DNA from: a virus
Virus record (IMG/VR): IMGVR_UViG_3300030450_003920
Location: 1-45,328 of that record
DNA: 45,328 nt
Strand: one strand, 5' to 3'
The position numbers and the translations under genes were made by a program. This document shows positions 8,159 through 14,310 of the stretch, in pieces; the stretch's first letter is position 1, and every line of letters begins with the position of its first letter. A model generated the notes under the pieces. The model did no database searches. It was given only the letters and a program-made list of their open reading frames with translations, and was not told the origin of the DNA.

Positions 8159-8356
8159 TTACTTCACTAACTCATAACCCTTAACTCTTGCAACATAATT
8201 AATATGTTTCTGTGTTGTAACAGACCACCAACCCAACTGCTTAACTTCCTGCTTCAAGTGGTTTATAGTTGCTACCTTAGTATTATAACTATATACTGCT
8301 TCTCTGCTTACTCTTAGATTCTGCTTGTATCTATTCATTATATATAAATACTCCAT
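8159..8356 (-). CDS. Small conserved phage protein, 65 aa
   Basis: A basic protein with a VYSYNTKVA-like N-terminal segment and the C-terminal run WWSVTTQKHINYVA. This resembles short phage proteins with an S-x-T-T-x-K-H-I-N-Y motif (DUF8033-like, from memory); the function is unknown. The ATG at 8356 overlaps the previous stop by one base (TAATG) and follows a GGGGGTGA ribosome site. It is the last gene of the leftward operon and ends at an intrinsic terminator. Confidence 0.65.
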   Translation of the reverse strand: MEYLYIMNRYKQNLRVSREAVYSYNTKVATINHLKQEVKQLGWWSVTTQKHINYVARVKGYELVK

Positions 8357-9000
8357 TATTCACCCCCTTTATTACTTAAGTTAATATTATTATTATCTAT
8401 GTATCTATCTACTATTAATTGGATATTATGCACATTTACAAAACGTGTTTTATTATCGCTTTTAATAGTTTGAGTATTATCATTTAATAACTTCTTAACA
8501 TCATTTAAGAAATCATTTAACACAGCATTTATTACATCTTGTGAGGCTTCTGCTTCATTATTTATTATTGCATCTTGCAACGTTAAAATATCACAAGAAT
8601 TATCTTCTATTATTGATGTCGTTGCGCATTCTTGCGCTTCTAGTTCGTTAACTCTCTTTTCTAGTCTTTGAATAGCTAGATTCTGTTTACCATCTAATAA
8701 GCCCGATTCTTTTACAATATCCCATCTGTAATTTAAGTCATCTTTTACATCTTGTATTTTATCTAGTCTATCATTTATTCCTGTGATTACTTCTTCTACT
8801 GCTTCGAGTCTTAGATGGTCGGCATTGATACAATCCCATACTTTTCGGAATTTATTATTAATATGTTTATTTACTTCGATTTGCTTATTTATTTTTTCGG
8901 TTAGTTCGTTAATACGTCTTTGATTGTTTTCTGTTGTTTCTATTAATTCGTTAATACGTTTGTTATTGTATTCCACTGCTATTGAATAATCATATTCCAT
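8356..9000 (-). CDS. Coiled-coil protein, 214 aa, unknown function
   Basis: Almost entirely predicted helix with heptad patterns (NNQRRINELTEKINKQIEVN, later RLEKRVNELEAQE), a net acidic middle and a C-terminal segment with Asn/Asp-rich repeats. There is no catalytic motif and no membrane span. ATAAAAGGAGAACAAATA upstream of the ATG at 9000 is a strong ribosome site. It is the middle gene of a three-gene leftward operon divergent from the early genes. A role as regulator or scaffold cannot be told from the sequence. Confidence 0.7.
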   Translation of the reverse strand: MEYDYSIAVEYNNKRINELIETTENNQRRINELTEKINKQIEVNKHINNKFRKVWDCINADHLRLEAVEEVITGINDRLDKIQDVKDDLNYRWDIVKESGLLDGKQNLAIQRLEKRVNELEAQECATTSIIEDNSCDILTLQDAIINNEAEASQDVINAVLNDFLNDVKKLLNDNTQTIKSDNKTRFVNVHNIQLIVDRYIDNNNINLSNKGGE

Positions 9001-9014
9001 TATTTGTTCTCCTT

Positions 9015-9176
9015 TTATACTTCTTCTATTGGTTTAACATCTATTATTATACTATTATTTATAGTATTTATATTTATTTTATTATGTATTCTATTTACAC
9101 CTTTTTTTAACAATAAACTATCAACACGTAAAACATTAATACTATTATATTTATGTGCTTTTATTTTGTATTTCAT
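9015..9176 (-). CDS. Small hypothetical protein, 53 aa
   Basis: An open frame with a GCGAGG ribosome site 5 bases before the ATG at 9176, ending 14 bases before the next start. The product is basic at the N-terminus (MKYKIKAHKYNSINVLR), Asn/Ile-rich in the middle and acidic at the end (DVKPIEEV). Its beta-strand-like pattern with a short hydrophobic run (SIIIDV) suggests a small folded domain, but no family is recognised. It is the first gene of the leftward operon. Confidence 0.55.
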   Translation of the reverse strand: MKYKIKAHKYNSINVLRVDSLLLKKGVNRIHNKININTINNSIIIDVKPIEEV

Positions 9177-9342
9177 TTATACCTCGCTTCCGTTGCTTGT
9201 AGTCAAATATAACATTATATATATATTATATACAATTAATATTATTTATTTTTTTTATAGGTTTAAATATGTTTTAATTATTATATTATTGACGTGGTAG
9301 CAATAACAATGTTTTTTGACAATTTAAATAAAGGGGAACAAA
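9177..9342. promoter_or_regulatory. Divergent promoter region between leftward and early rightward genes
   Basis: About 165 bases of very AT-rich DNA separate two divergent transcription units. The minus strand carries overlapping TATAAT-like boxes around 9205-9235. The plus strand has TTGAC elements at 9289-9293 and 9316-9320, but without a good -10 at the right distance. A promoter in each direction is expected here; exact boxes cannot be assigned by eye. Confidence 0.4.
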
Positions 9343-9756
9343 ATGCTTAAAGATAAACTAACTGCATTATTAGAAGAAGTTGAAGGAATTGATAACAGAG
9401 TAAAAGGTAAGGACGAAGTTATCAAGAAAGTTCAAGAAGAAAATGAATATCTTCAGAAACAAATTGACGAAGGTTTCAAGACTTTTAATACTGATACGCA
9501 TTGCTTGATTGAAAGAGAAAAATTATACGAAATAATAAATGCTCTTGAAGAAATATCTACATATGATGTAGAGGATACTATTGCTAATGCGAGAAGTTAC
9601 TGCGAGGACGCAGAATATTCAATAAGTGATATATCAACTTACAGAGATGACGCAATAAAACAAGTAGAGGATATATTAAAAGATACTAAAGTTATTGAAG
9701 AAGTTGATGATGAAACGGGTGAAGTAAAAGTAAAATCACCTGCTAAGAAACAATAA
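9343..9756 (+). CDS. Acidic coiled-coil protein, 137 aa
   Basis: The first gene of the rightward operon, preceded by AAAGGGGAACAAA. The N-terminal 55 residues form a heptad-rich coiled coil (LTALLEEVEGIDNRVKGKDE, VIKKVQEENEYLQKQI). The middle is acidic and the end is basic (VKVKSPAKKQ). It is not recognised as a family. The first gene of a phage early operon often encodes a host take-over or regulatory protein; nothing in the sequence shows that directly. Confidence 0.7.
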   Translation: MLKDKLTALLEEVEGIDNRVKGKDEVIKKVQEENEYLQKQIDEGFKTFNTDTHCLIEREKLYEIINALEEISTYDVEDTIANARSYCEDAEYSISDISTYRDDAIKQVEDILKDTKVIEEVDDETGEVKVKSPAKKQ

Positions 9757-9769
9757 TTGTTTCTCCTAT

Positions 9770-9801
9770 GATGAGGGTCAACTTAATTGTTGGCCTTCAT
9801 C
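9770..9801 (+). promoter_or_regulatory. Strong hairpin after the first early gene
   Basis: GATGAGGGTCAAC (9770-9782) pairs with GTTGGCCTTCATC (9789-9801) over 13 bp with two G-U wobbles and a TTAATT loop. It starts 14 bases after the stop of the 137-aa gene. No T-tract follows, so it is more likely an mRNA-stabilising or processing element than an intrinsic terminator. Confidence 0.6.
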
Positions 9802-9833
9802 ACAACATTTAAATTATCAAAGGAAAGGAATAT

Positions 9834-9977
9834 ATGAACATAGAAAGAAATTTAAGTGGGGTAATAATTATTAGTGATATTATTGATAATCATTTAGTAA
9901 CAGAACAATATTATTATTACACAGAAACAGAAGCAAAAGAATTATTTGAACGAAAATATAAGAAAGAGCAGGACTAG
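9834..9977 (+). CDS. Small hypothetical protein, 47 aa
   Basis: An open frame with an AAAGGAAAGGAA ribosome site before the ATG at 9834. The product is hydrophobic/beta-like in the first half (GVIIISDIIDNH), then has a run of four Tyr and a charged helical end (ETEAKELFERKYKKEQ). It has the look of a small phage protein with a terminal amphipathic helix. The stop codon lies inside the ascending arm of an intrinsic terminator, so translation should interfere with the hairpin. Confidence 0.6.
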   Translation: MNIERNLSGVIIISDIIDNHLVTEQYYYYTETEAKELFERKYKKEQD

Positions 9978-9998
9978 AAATAGTCTTGCTTTTTTTTT
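9967..9998 (+). terminator. Intrinsic terminator inside the early operon
   Basis: AGCAGGACTA (9967-9976) and TAGTCTTGCT (9981-9990) form a 10-bp stem with one G-U pair and a GAAA tetraloop, followed directly by eight T. It overlaps the last codons of the 47-aa gene. Genes continue on the same strand 45 bases later with no obvious promoter, so read-through or antitermination is implied. Confidence 0.9.
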
Positions 9999-10042
9999 GT
10001 GCAAATTTATTAAGCCAGAAGAAAAAAAAGGGAAGGGAAAAG

Positions 10043-10369
10043 ATGAGTAAAGAAAAAAGTTATGAATTAGATGATTTAGTAATTGATGCGTGTGAAGAAT
10101 TAGATGATATAATAGAAGGGGAAGAACTAGATATAAATGTTGATGATTTAACCGATACAATACACGAAATAGCAGATAATTCTGTACCGATTTATTATTG
10201 GGATATTGGACAATATGCATCACATAATAGTTGGTTGATGACAGAGAAGCCCGAAATTAATTCAGAAGGAAATGCACACGACCAAATACAAGCGAATATA
10301 TATGAATATATTGTTGAAGGATTGTATGAACATATAGCAGAAAAAGAAAAGGAGGAAGGCAATGAGTAA
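10043..10369 (+). CDS. Conserved small phage protein, 108 aa, acidic
   Basis: The start is set at the ATG at 10043, which follows GGGAAGGGAAAAG; an in-frame ATG at 9986 lies in the terminator T-run and has no ribosome site. The protein is very acidic (DDLVIDACEELDDIIEGEEL) and contains ADNSVPIYYWDIGQYASHNS, a pattern recurring in small phage proteins of unknown function. The C-terminal helix ends with EKEKEEGNE, where the codons double as the next gene's ribosome site. It overlaps the next gene by 8 bases. Confidence 0.7.
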   Translation: MSKEKSYELDDLVIDACEELDDIIEGEELDINVDDLTDTIHEIADNSVPIYYWDIGQYASHNSWLMTEKPEINSEGNAHDQIQANIYEYIVEGLYEHIAEKEKEEGNE

Positions 10370-10622
10370 AGAATATTTATATCATTGTAAAGGTTGTCAG
10401 AAGGCAGATGAAGAATACCCACTAAAATTTGATGATTATGAGGTTGGTGAACCTATTTATAATGCACCTAAGGTAGAGTATCATATGTGGGCAAGAAATG
10501 ATGCATACGGAATTTATACAGGATTATATTGTGATGATTGTTACAAAAACAATTATCCATACAGAAAAGACAGATACCATGATGAAGCATATTGTGGAGA
10601 AAGGTTAGAACCAAATGAGTGA
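10362..10622 (+). CDS. Small zinc-finger-like phage protein, 86 aa
   Basis: Two Cys pairs, CKGC near residue 9 and CDDC near residue 57, suggest one zinc site. The segment GIYTGLYCDDCYKNNYPYRK and a terminal GERLEPNE are patterns seen in small phage proteins of unknown role. The AAGGAGGAAGGCA ribosome site lies in the end of the preceding gene. The stop overlaps the next start (ATGAGTGA). Confidence 0.7.
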   Translation: MSKEYLYHCKGCQKADEEYPLKFDDYEVGEPIYNAPKVEYHMWARNDAYGIYTGLYCDDCYKNNYPYRKDRYHDEAYCGERLEPNE

Positions 10623-11004
10623 AATGAATATAATAAACATAAGACACGAAATATCAGACGATTTAATTGAATCTTTATTATGTTGTGCATTTGAAGGAGG
10701 CATAACATATTGGGCAAATAATGTTATTTGTGAAGATAAAGAGGATATGAAAAAAGTAGGTGGTTGGAAACACGAATATTTGACAAAGACAAAGAAAAAA
10801 GACGCAGTAATGTTTATACACGATATAGATGGTGGTAGGGCTAGGATTACAAAGAAACAAATCATTGACGCATTACAGGAAATGGATTTTAAAGAAAATG
10901 GTTGCACAAAAGCATTGCAAAGAATATTAAGTGGAAACTATGATTCTGATGACGCAGATTTAATGGTGCAAATGGCCTGTTTTGGTAAAGTGATATATGG
11001 ATAA
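10615..11004 (+). CDS. Conserved phage protein, 129 aa, unknown function
   Basis: An alpha-rich protein with a characteristic ALEGGI-like motif (CCAFEGGITYWANN near 22-35), two Cys and a terminal LMVQMACFGKVIYG. Proteins with this EGG-x-x-YW motif and a QxAxFGxxxYG ending recur in many phages without known function. AAGG lies upstream of the ATG at 10615. It is part of the tightly packed early operon. Confidence 0.7.
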   Translation: MSEMNIINIRHEISDDLIESLLCCAFEGGITYWANNVICEDKEDMKKVGGWKHEYLTKTKKKDAVMFIHDIDGGRARITKKQIIDALQEMDFKENGCTKALQRILSGNYDSDDADLMVQMACFGKVIYG

Positions 11005-11031
11005 AATAATAAATAATAAAGGAGATAAATA

Positions 11032-11550
11032 ATGGGAATGGATGTATATGGATTAAATCCAAAAATGAATAAAAAGATGAGTGAATTTCCAACAATGGAA
11101 AAAATGAATAAATTGGAAGAAGAAGGTAAATGGGACGAAAAATGGAAAATACTTGATAATGATACAAAGTTAACAGAAAAGTATTGGAAAGAAAAAAATG
11201 AGTATGAAAGAATAAATAAAGGTGCATATTTTAGGAACAATTGTTGGTATTGGAGACCTTTATGGGATTTCTGTTATAATGTGGCTAAAAATAGTCCATT
11301 TCCGAGTTTAATTTCAGAAGAACTATGGGAAGATGGACATCATAATAGTGGAGCAGGGTTAAATGATGAGGACGCAAAATTACTTGGAGCATTTTTATTA
11401 CAAGCAATCGAAGATGGTAATGCTGAGGATTATAAAGTTTACCACGAATCACAAGAAAAAGATGAGAAATACAAATATCCATTTGATATAGAAAATGTTA
11501 AGGAATTTGCTCACTTTTGTATTGAAAGTGGAGGATTTGAAATATGCTAG
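11032..11550 (+). CDS. Conserved phage protein, 172 aa, Trp-rich
   Basis: It begins MGMDVYGLNPK and contains YFRNNCWYWRPLWDFCYNVA, a Trp/aromatic signature found in a widespread phage family of unknown function. The second half is acidic and helical (GLNDEDAKLLGAFLLQAIED) and the end is FCIESGGFEIC. AAAGGAGATAAATA precedes the ATG. No catalytic motif is evident. Confidence 0.75.
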   Translation: MGMDVYGLNPKMNKKMSEFPTMEKMNKLEEEGKWDEKWKILDNDTKLTEKYWKEKNEYERINKGAYFRNNCWYWRPLWDFCYNVAKNSPFPSLISEELWEDGHHNSGAGLNDEDAKLLGAFLLQAIEDGNAEDYKVYHESQEKDEKYKYPFDIENVKEFAHFCIESGGFEIC

Positions 11551-11560
11551 GAGGAACAAA

Positions 11561-11713
11561 ATGAAACATATAAAAGACATAGAAAAAGCATATGATTTGC
11601 TCAAACAATGGAATAATGTAGCATCAAGACTATGTGGTGAAGGTCTTGTTGCTTTGAAAGAAATGGAACGATTGAAAATACAAACAAAGTTATTAATTGA
11701 GGAGGAAGAATAA
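11561..11713 (+). CDS. Small helical protein, 50 aa
   Basis: The start is set at the ATG at 11561, 6 bases after AGGAGG. The protein is one amphipathic helical hairpin (IKDIEKAYDLLKQWNNVASR, ALKEMERLKIQTKLLIEEEE). The C-terminal Glu run is encoded by GAGGAGGAAGAA, which is also the ribosome site of the next gene. Function unknown. Confidence 0.65.
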   Translation: MKHIKDIEKAYDLLKQWNNVASRLCGEGLVALKEMERLKIQTKLLIEEEE

Positions 11714-11853
11714 TGAAATATTATATAGTTTTTGTAGGTGGTATGGAGGTATATGAAGATATAGATAGAAAGATGGCTGAATGGGTAGCAGAAGGGTATA
11801 TTGAAGATGGTTATGATGATGTTACAATTCAAGATATAAAGGAGGAAGAATGA
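11713..11853 (+). CDS. Small acidic protein, 46 aa
   Basis: The start overlaps the previous stop (TAATG) and uses the GAGGAGGAAGAA site inside the preceding gene. The product begins MKYYIVFVGGMEVYED and continues with a helix (DRKMAEWVAEGYIEDGYDD), compatible with a tiny beta-alpha fold. It ends KEEE from the next ribosome site. Not recognised. Confidence 0.6.
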   Translation: MKYYIVFVGGMEVYEDIDRKMAEWVAEGYIEDGYDDVTIQDIKEEE

Positions 11854-12011
11854 AAGTAATTATTGAAGATTACAATGGTAATGATTTATGTAGTTTTGAA
11901 TGCATTACAAGGGAAGCTATTACAAAGCTAAAAAATTGCAACATTGCAGATATTGATGAAGATGAATATGGACTTCAAGAAATAAGAATACAATTAGAGG
12001 AGGAAGAATGA
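11850..12011 (+). CDS. Small acidic protein, 53 aa
   Basis: It overlaps the preceding gene by 4 bases (ATGA) with AAGGAGGAAGA as ribosome site. The product begins MKVIIEDYNGNDLCSFECIT and has an acidic second half (IADIDEDEYGLQEIRIQ), ending LEEEE from the next ribosome site. The alternating pattern of the second half suggests beta strands. Not recognised. Confidence 0.6.
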   Translation: MKVIIEDYNGNDLCSFECITREAITKLKNCNIADIDEDEYGLQEIRIQLEEEE

Positions 12012-12187
12012 AAGAAATAAAGAATAATCACGATACAATAGAAATGCCCATATATTATTGGGAAGATGAAAAGACAAAAGAAAAGCATTATGATTTTGAA
12101 GAAATGGCTGATGTCTTAGAAGATAGAATTTGCAAGTATTTAAAATGCAATGTTTTAATAACCATATCAGAAGTGGAGGAAGAATAA
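12008..12187 (+). CDS. Small acidic protein, 59 aa
   Basis: It overlaps the preceding gene by 4 bases (ATGA) and uses GAGGAGGAAGA. The product has an aromatic patch (MPIYYWED), a charged helix (YDFEEMADVLEDRICKYLKC) and a hydrophobic strand (NVLITISEV), ending EEE over the next ribosome site. Two Cys in the helix are the only notable residues. Function unknown. Confidence 0.6.
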   Translation: MKEIKNNHDTIEMPIYYWEDEKTKEKHYDFEEMADVLEDRICKYLKCNVLITISEVEEE

Positions 12188-12363
12188 TGGATATGACTAA
12201 ATGGGAAGAAATACCTAGTGAAGATTTATGGGAAGATGGTGAATTATCACTAGGTGAAGTACACTATAAAATATGTAAAAATGTTTTAGAAATAGGTGAT
12301 TGGAAATTAATAAGGAGGAAGAATAATGATAATGATAACCCCTGTGGAATGGAGAGATTATAA
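12187..12363 (+). CDS. Small hypothetical protein, 58 aa
   Basis: The ATG at 12187 overlaps the previous stop (TAATG), with GTGGAGGAAGAA upstream; this is preferred over an upstream in-frame ATG at 12130 that has no ribosome site and sits inside the previous gene. The protein is Trp/Glu-rich at the start (DMTKWEEIPSEDLWEDGE), with a strand-like GDWKLIRRK. It overlaps the next gene by 38 bases; its last codons contain that gene's ribosome site. Not recognised. Confidence 0.6.
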   Translation: MDMTKWEEIPSEDLWEDGELSLGEVHYKICKNVLEIGDWKLIRRKNNDNDNPCGMERL

Positions 12364-12559
12364 AAGCAAGAAAGAGGTATTATCTTCTTTCGATAACAAT
12401 GAAGATTTTAGGGTATGTTGTCCAATAGGAGAGTATTCTAAATGGAACACAATGGCTTGTAATAAAGAAGATTTAATAAATCTAGGATTAAAGGAAGCGA
12501 AAGTAAGATATAAAAATCTCACTCAAACAATGATAATAAAACTAGAGGAGGAAGGATAA
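12326..12559 (+). CDS. Small hypothetical protein, 77 aa
   Basis: The ATG at 12326 follows AAGGAGGAAGAATA. The product begins MIMITPVEWRDYKSKKEVL and contains an adjacent Cys pair (RVCCPIGEYS) and a third Cys (MACNKED). The C-terminal half is basic with beta/alpha alternation and ends KLEEEG from the next ribosome site. The CCPIGEYS segment resembles a ligand or metal loop, but no family is recognised. Confidence 0.6.
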   Translation: MIMITPVEWRDYKSKKEVLSSFDNNEDFRVCCPIGEYSKWNTMACNKEDLINLGLKEAKVRYKNLTQTMIIKLEEEG

Positions 12560-12705
12560 TGTATGATGATAAAGAATATATCAAACACTTGGAAGGATTA
12601 GTCAAGTATTCACACGCATACGATATACTAATGGAATATTGGGATTATTTTCCTGATGAAGAAAAACCAAAGATACATAAACGATTGGAGGGATTGGGAT
12701 TATGA
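12559..12705 (+). CDS. Small hypothetical protein, 48 aa
   Basis: The start overlaps the previous stop (TAATG) with GAGGAGGAAGGA as ribosome site. It is a helical, aromatic-rich product (DKEYIKHLEGLVKYSHAYDI, LMEYWDYFPDEE) ending in a basic Gly-containing tail (HKRLEGLGL) whose codons include GGAGGGA, the next ribosome site. It overlaps the next gene by 4 bases. Function unknown. Confidence 0.6.
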   Translation: MYDDKEYIKHLEGLVKYSHAYDILMEYWDYFPDEEKPKIHKRLEGLGL

Positions 12706-12971
12706 CAATGTCAAAAGAAGCAAGAGAGAATATAGAACAATTACATAGCAGACTAGACCGAATAGATAAAAGGTTTGCAAATCAATGGCTAGAGTGGGCA
12801 GATATGATAAAAGAGGCAACAACTAGATTGGATTGCAGGGAGCATGAAATCATAGAAGAGTTAGAAAGGTTGTTGCTAGTAGAGAGATGGTTGTTTAATG
12901 AATGTAAAGAACCTGCAAGAAGCGAGGCTTTAGAATGGCTAGGTAAATTTGGGTATAAGGAGGACGAATAA
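12702..12971 (+). CDS. Helical protein, 89 aa
   Basis: Nearly all helix with charged heptads (ARENIEQLHSRLDRIDKRFA, then HEIIEELERLLLVERWLF) and three Trp. The ATG at 12702 overlaps the previous stop (ATGA); a second ATG two codons later is equally possible. It could be a small coiled-coil regulator or inhibitor; not recognised. The end (GYKEDE) covers the AAGGAGGACGAA ribosome site of the following micro-gene. Confidence 0.65.
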   Translation: MTMSKEARENIEQLHSRLDRIDKRFANQWLEWADMIKEATTRLDCREHEIIEELERLLLVERWLFNECKEPARSEALEWLGKFGYKEDE

Positions 12972-13034
12972 ATGATAATGTGGTTTACTTTTATAGCAAT
13001 GGTTTTATTAATAATTGAAATAATAAAGGAGTAA
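12972..13034 (+). CDS. Possible 20-aa membrane micropeptide
   Basis: ATG at 12972 follows AAGGAGGACGAATA and the stop is 3 bases before the next start; the only in-frame product is MIMWFTFIAMVLLIIEIIKE. It is one uninterrupted hydrophobic helix with a charged end, long enough to span a membrane. Operon spacing and ribosome site favour translation, but the length gives little statistical support. Confidence 0.4.
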   Translation: MIMWFTFIAMVLLIIEIIKE

Positions 13035-13037
13035 TTA

Positions 13038-13211
13038 ATGAGAATAAACATACACGCACTAACTAGAATGTTAAGAAATTTAGATGAAAAAGAATCGTCA
13101 TCTATATACTTGAGAGAAATATCACTGCTTATGGAAGAGAATGATAAACTGAAAGAAGAAGTGAGAAACTTAAAAAAAGAAAACAAACTTTTAAGTCAAG
13201 ATGATGAATGA
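13038..13211 (+). CDS. Small coiled-coil protein, 57 aa
   Basis: AAAGGAGTAATTA precedes the ATG at 13038. The C-terminal half is a leucine-heptad coiled coil (LLMEENDKLKEEVRNLKKEN); the N-terminus is basic. A dimeric helical protein is likely. No DNA-binding motif is obvious. A promoter-like, non-coding gap follows it. Confidence 0.6.
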   Translation: MRINIHALTRMLRNLDEKESSSIYLREISLLMEENDKLKEEVRNLKKENKLLSQDDE

Positions 13212-13248
13212 GAATCATATGAGACATAAAAATAATATAAAATATTAC

Positions 13249-13277
13249 TTGATATATTTTATAAATATAACTAATAT
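13249..13277 (+). promoter_or_regulatory. Candidate sigma70-type promoter
   Basis: TTGATA (13249-13254), a 17-base spacer and TAATAT (13272-13277) lie in the only sizeable gap of this operon, just before the RHH-like gene and the recombination/replication block. The -35 matches consensus at five of six positions and the -10 at four. Confidence 0.4.
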
Positions 13278-13300
13278 TGAAATATAATAAGGAGGCTAAT

Positions 13301-13459
13301 ATGAGTGATAGGACATCTATATTCATTTCTGATGTTGATAAATCAAAATGGAAAAAGTTTAGAGGAACAGCTTTGATGAAAGGTTTTGATTCTGGAGCTG
13401 ATTATGTGAGAACAATTATACAAAGAATTGTCGATGGAGAGCTTGATGTTAAAAAATAG
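13301..13459 (+). CDS. Small RHH-like protein, 52 aa (possible regulator)
   Basis: The start is set at the ATG at 13301, after AAGGAGGCTAAT. The product starts MSDRTSIFISDVDKSKWKKF, a basic strand followed by helix-turn-helix-like helices (GFDSGADYVRTIIQRIVDGE). The layout of an N-terminal strand plus two amphipathic helices resembles ribbon-helix-helix (Arc/MetJ) DNA-binding proteins, often autoregulators. It leads the recombination block and overlaps the nuclease gene by 14 bases. Assignment is by pattern only. Confidence 0.5.
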   Translation: MSDRTSIFISDVDKSKWKKFRGTALMKGFDSGADYVRTIIQRIVDGELDVKK

Positions 13460-14228
13460 CCCTATTGACATTGAAGGAATTTACAATGATTATCTTGACA
13501 AGAAGCAGGAGGAGAATAAAAAGGAAAGGTATGAAGGTAATGAGAGCTGGTATCACGCTTCTGGAGCTGGTAGTTGCTCAAGAAAGCTATATTTTGAATC
13601 TGTGGAACAAGTAGAGCCTACGAATCCAATCGATGCTAAAACAAAGCGTTTGTTGAGATTAGGTAATGTTGTGCATGATGATTTTGAAAAAGCTTTTCTT
13701 TCTTATAATAGAGATATATATAATAGAGATACTAATAGAGATTATAATAGAGAAAAAGAAACTAAAAATAAAGAAAAAGATAGCTTGAAATTTCATACTG
13801 AAGGTGAGATAAGGATAGAAGCACTAAACGTAAGGGGTTTTTATGATTTGGTGTCAGAGGATGATGAGGTCTATCTATATGACTTTAAAACTTGTGGTGG
13901 ATATGCTTGGAAAATGAAATTTGGTAGAAAACCTGCTTTCAATCCATCTATCCATTATGAGCTACAACTAGGTACATATGGGTATGCTATAAAAGAGCAG
14001 TTTGGAAGGCTAGATGGTATGTATTTGTACTATTACAACAAAGATACATCTATGATGAGATGTGTAAGTGTTCCTCTTACATACTTATCTAGAGCTTATC
14101 TGTTCTGGAAAAACGTAAATGATGAACATAAACAAGGATTACCTCCGTTTAGGAAGGGTGTTTCACCTGTACAAGATTGGCAATGTAACTATTGTCAATT
14201 CCTAGACCATTGTAATCCAAATAGATAA
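13446..14228 (+). CDS. Cas4/RecB-like PD-(D/E)XK nuclease with Fe-S cysteines
   Basis: 260 residues. Motifs: C44 (GAGSCSRKLYF), H77 (RLGNVVHDDFEKA), D134 (GFYDLV), D146-x-K148 (YDFKT), Q174...Y178 (QLGTYGY), then C247, C250 and C256. One N-terminal and three C-terminal Cys are the 4Fe-4S layout of Cas4/AddB-type exonucleases. It probably supplies single-stranded ends for the annealing protein next door. ATG 13446 is chosen because GGAGA lies 5 bases upstream; ATG at 13434 and TTG at 13428 are alternatives. Residues 87-112 are a low-complexity Tyr-Asn-Arg-Asp insertion between H77 and D134. Confidence 0.85.
   Translation: MLKNSPIDIEGIYNDYLDKKQEENKKERYEGNESWYHASGAGSCSRKLYFESVEQVEPTNPIDAKTKRLLRLGNVVHDDFEKAFLSYNRDIYNRDTNRDYNREKETKNKEKDSLKFHTEGEIRIEALNVRGFYDLVSEDDEVYLYDFKTCGGYAWKMKFGRKPAFNPSIHYELQLGTYGYAIKEQFGRLDGMYLYYYNKDTSMMRCVSVPLTYLSRAYLFWKNVNDEHKQGLPPFRKGVSPVQDWQCNYCQFLDHCNPNR
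13704..13752 (+). repeat. Four imperfect copies of TATAATAGAG inside the nuclease gene
   Basis: TATAATAGAG occurs at 13704-13713, 13719-13728 and 13743-13752, with a shorter TAATAGAG at 13733-13740. They encode the YNRD/TNRD repeats of the nuclease. The same unit makes up the tandem array at 7829-7867. Confidence 0.75.
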
Positions 14229-14229
14229 T

Positions 14230-14287
14230 CAAGAGGTTGTGGCTAACTATACCATATCAAATGAGGGAACAAGAACTCAGCCTCTTG
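14230..14287 (+). promoter_or_regulatory. Leader with long-range inverted repeat before annealing-protein gene
   Basis: CAAGAGG (14230-14236) is complementary to CCTCTTG (14281-14287), enclosing 44 bases that hold no gene. TTGTATTACAA directly follows as a small palindrome, and AAAAGGAGAGTAA then serves the next ATG. It could be an mRNA structure; the evidence is weak. Confidence 0.3.
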
Positions 14288-14310
14288 TATTACAAAGAAA
14301 AGGAGAGTAA

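Noticed and set aside
9004-9300. 98-codon hydrophobic frame on the plus strand
   Set aside because: No ribosome site; it is antisense to a better-supported 53-aa gene and covers the AT-rich divergent promoter region. The hydrophobicity is what AT-rich antisense frames produce.
9986-10042. ATG at 9986 as start of the 108-aa gene
   Set aside because: It lies in the terminator stem/T-run without a ribosome site; the ATG at 10043 follows GGGAAGGG.
10605-11832. Several hydrophobic minus-strand frames opposite the small early genes
   Set aside because: They are the antisense of well-supported Glu/Lys-rich genes with ribosome sites; such antisense frames come out Phe/Leu/Ser-rich.
13428-13445. TTG 13428 or ATG 13434 as start of the nuclease gene
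   Set aside because: Neither has a ribosome site at proper distance; GGAGA lies 5 bases before the ATG at 13446.
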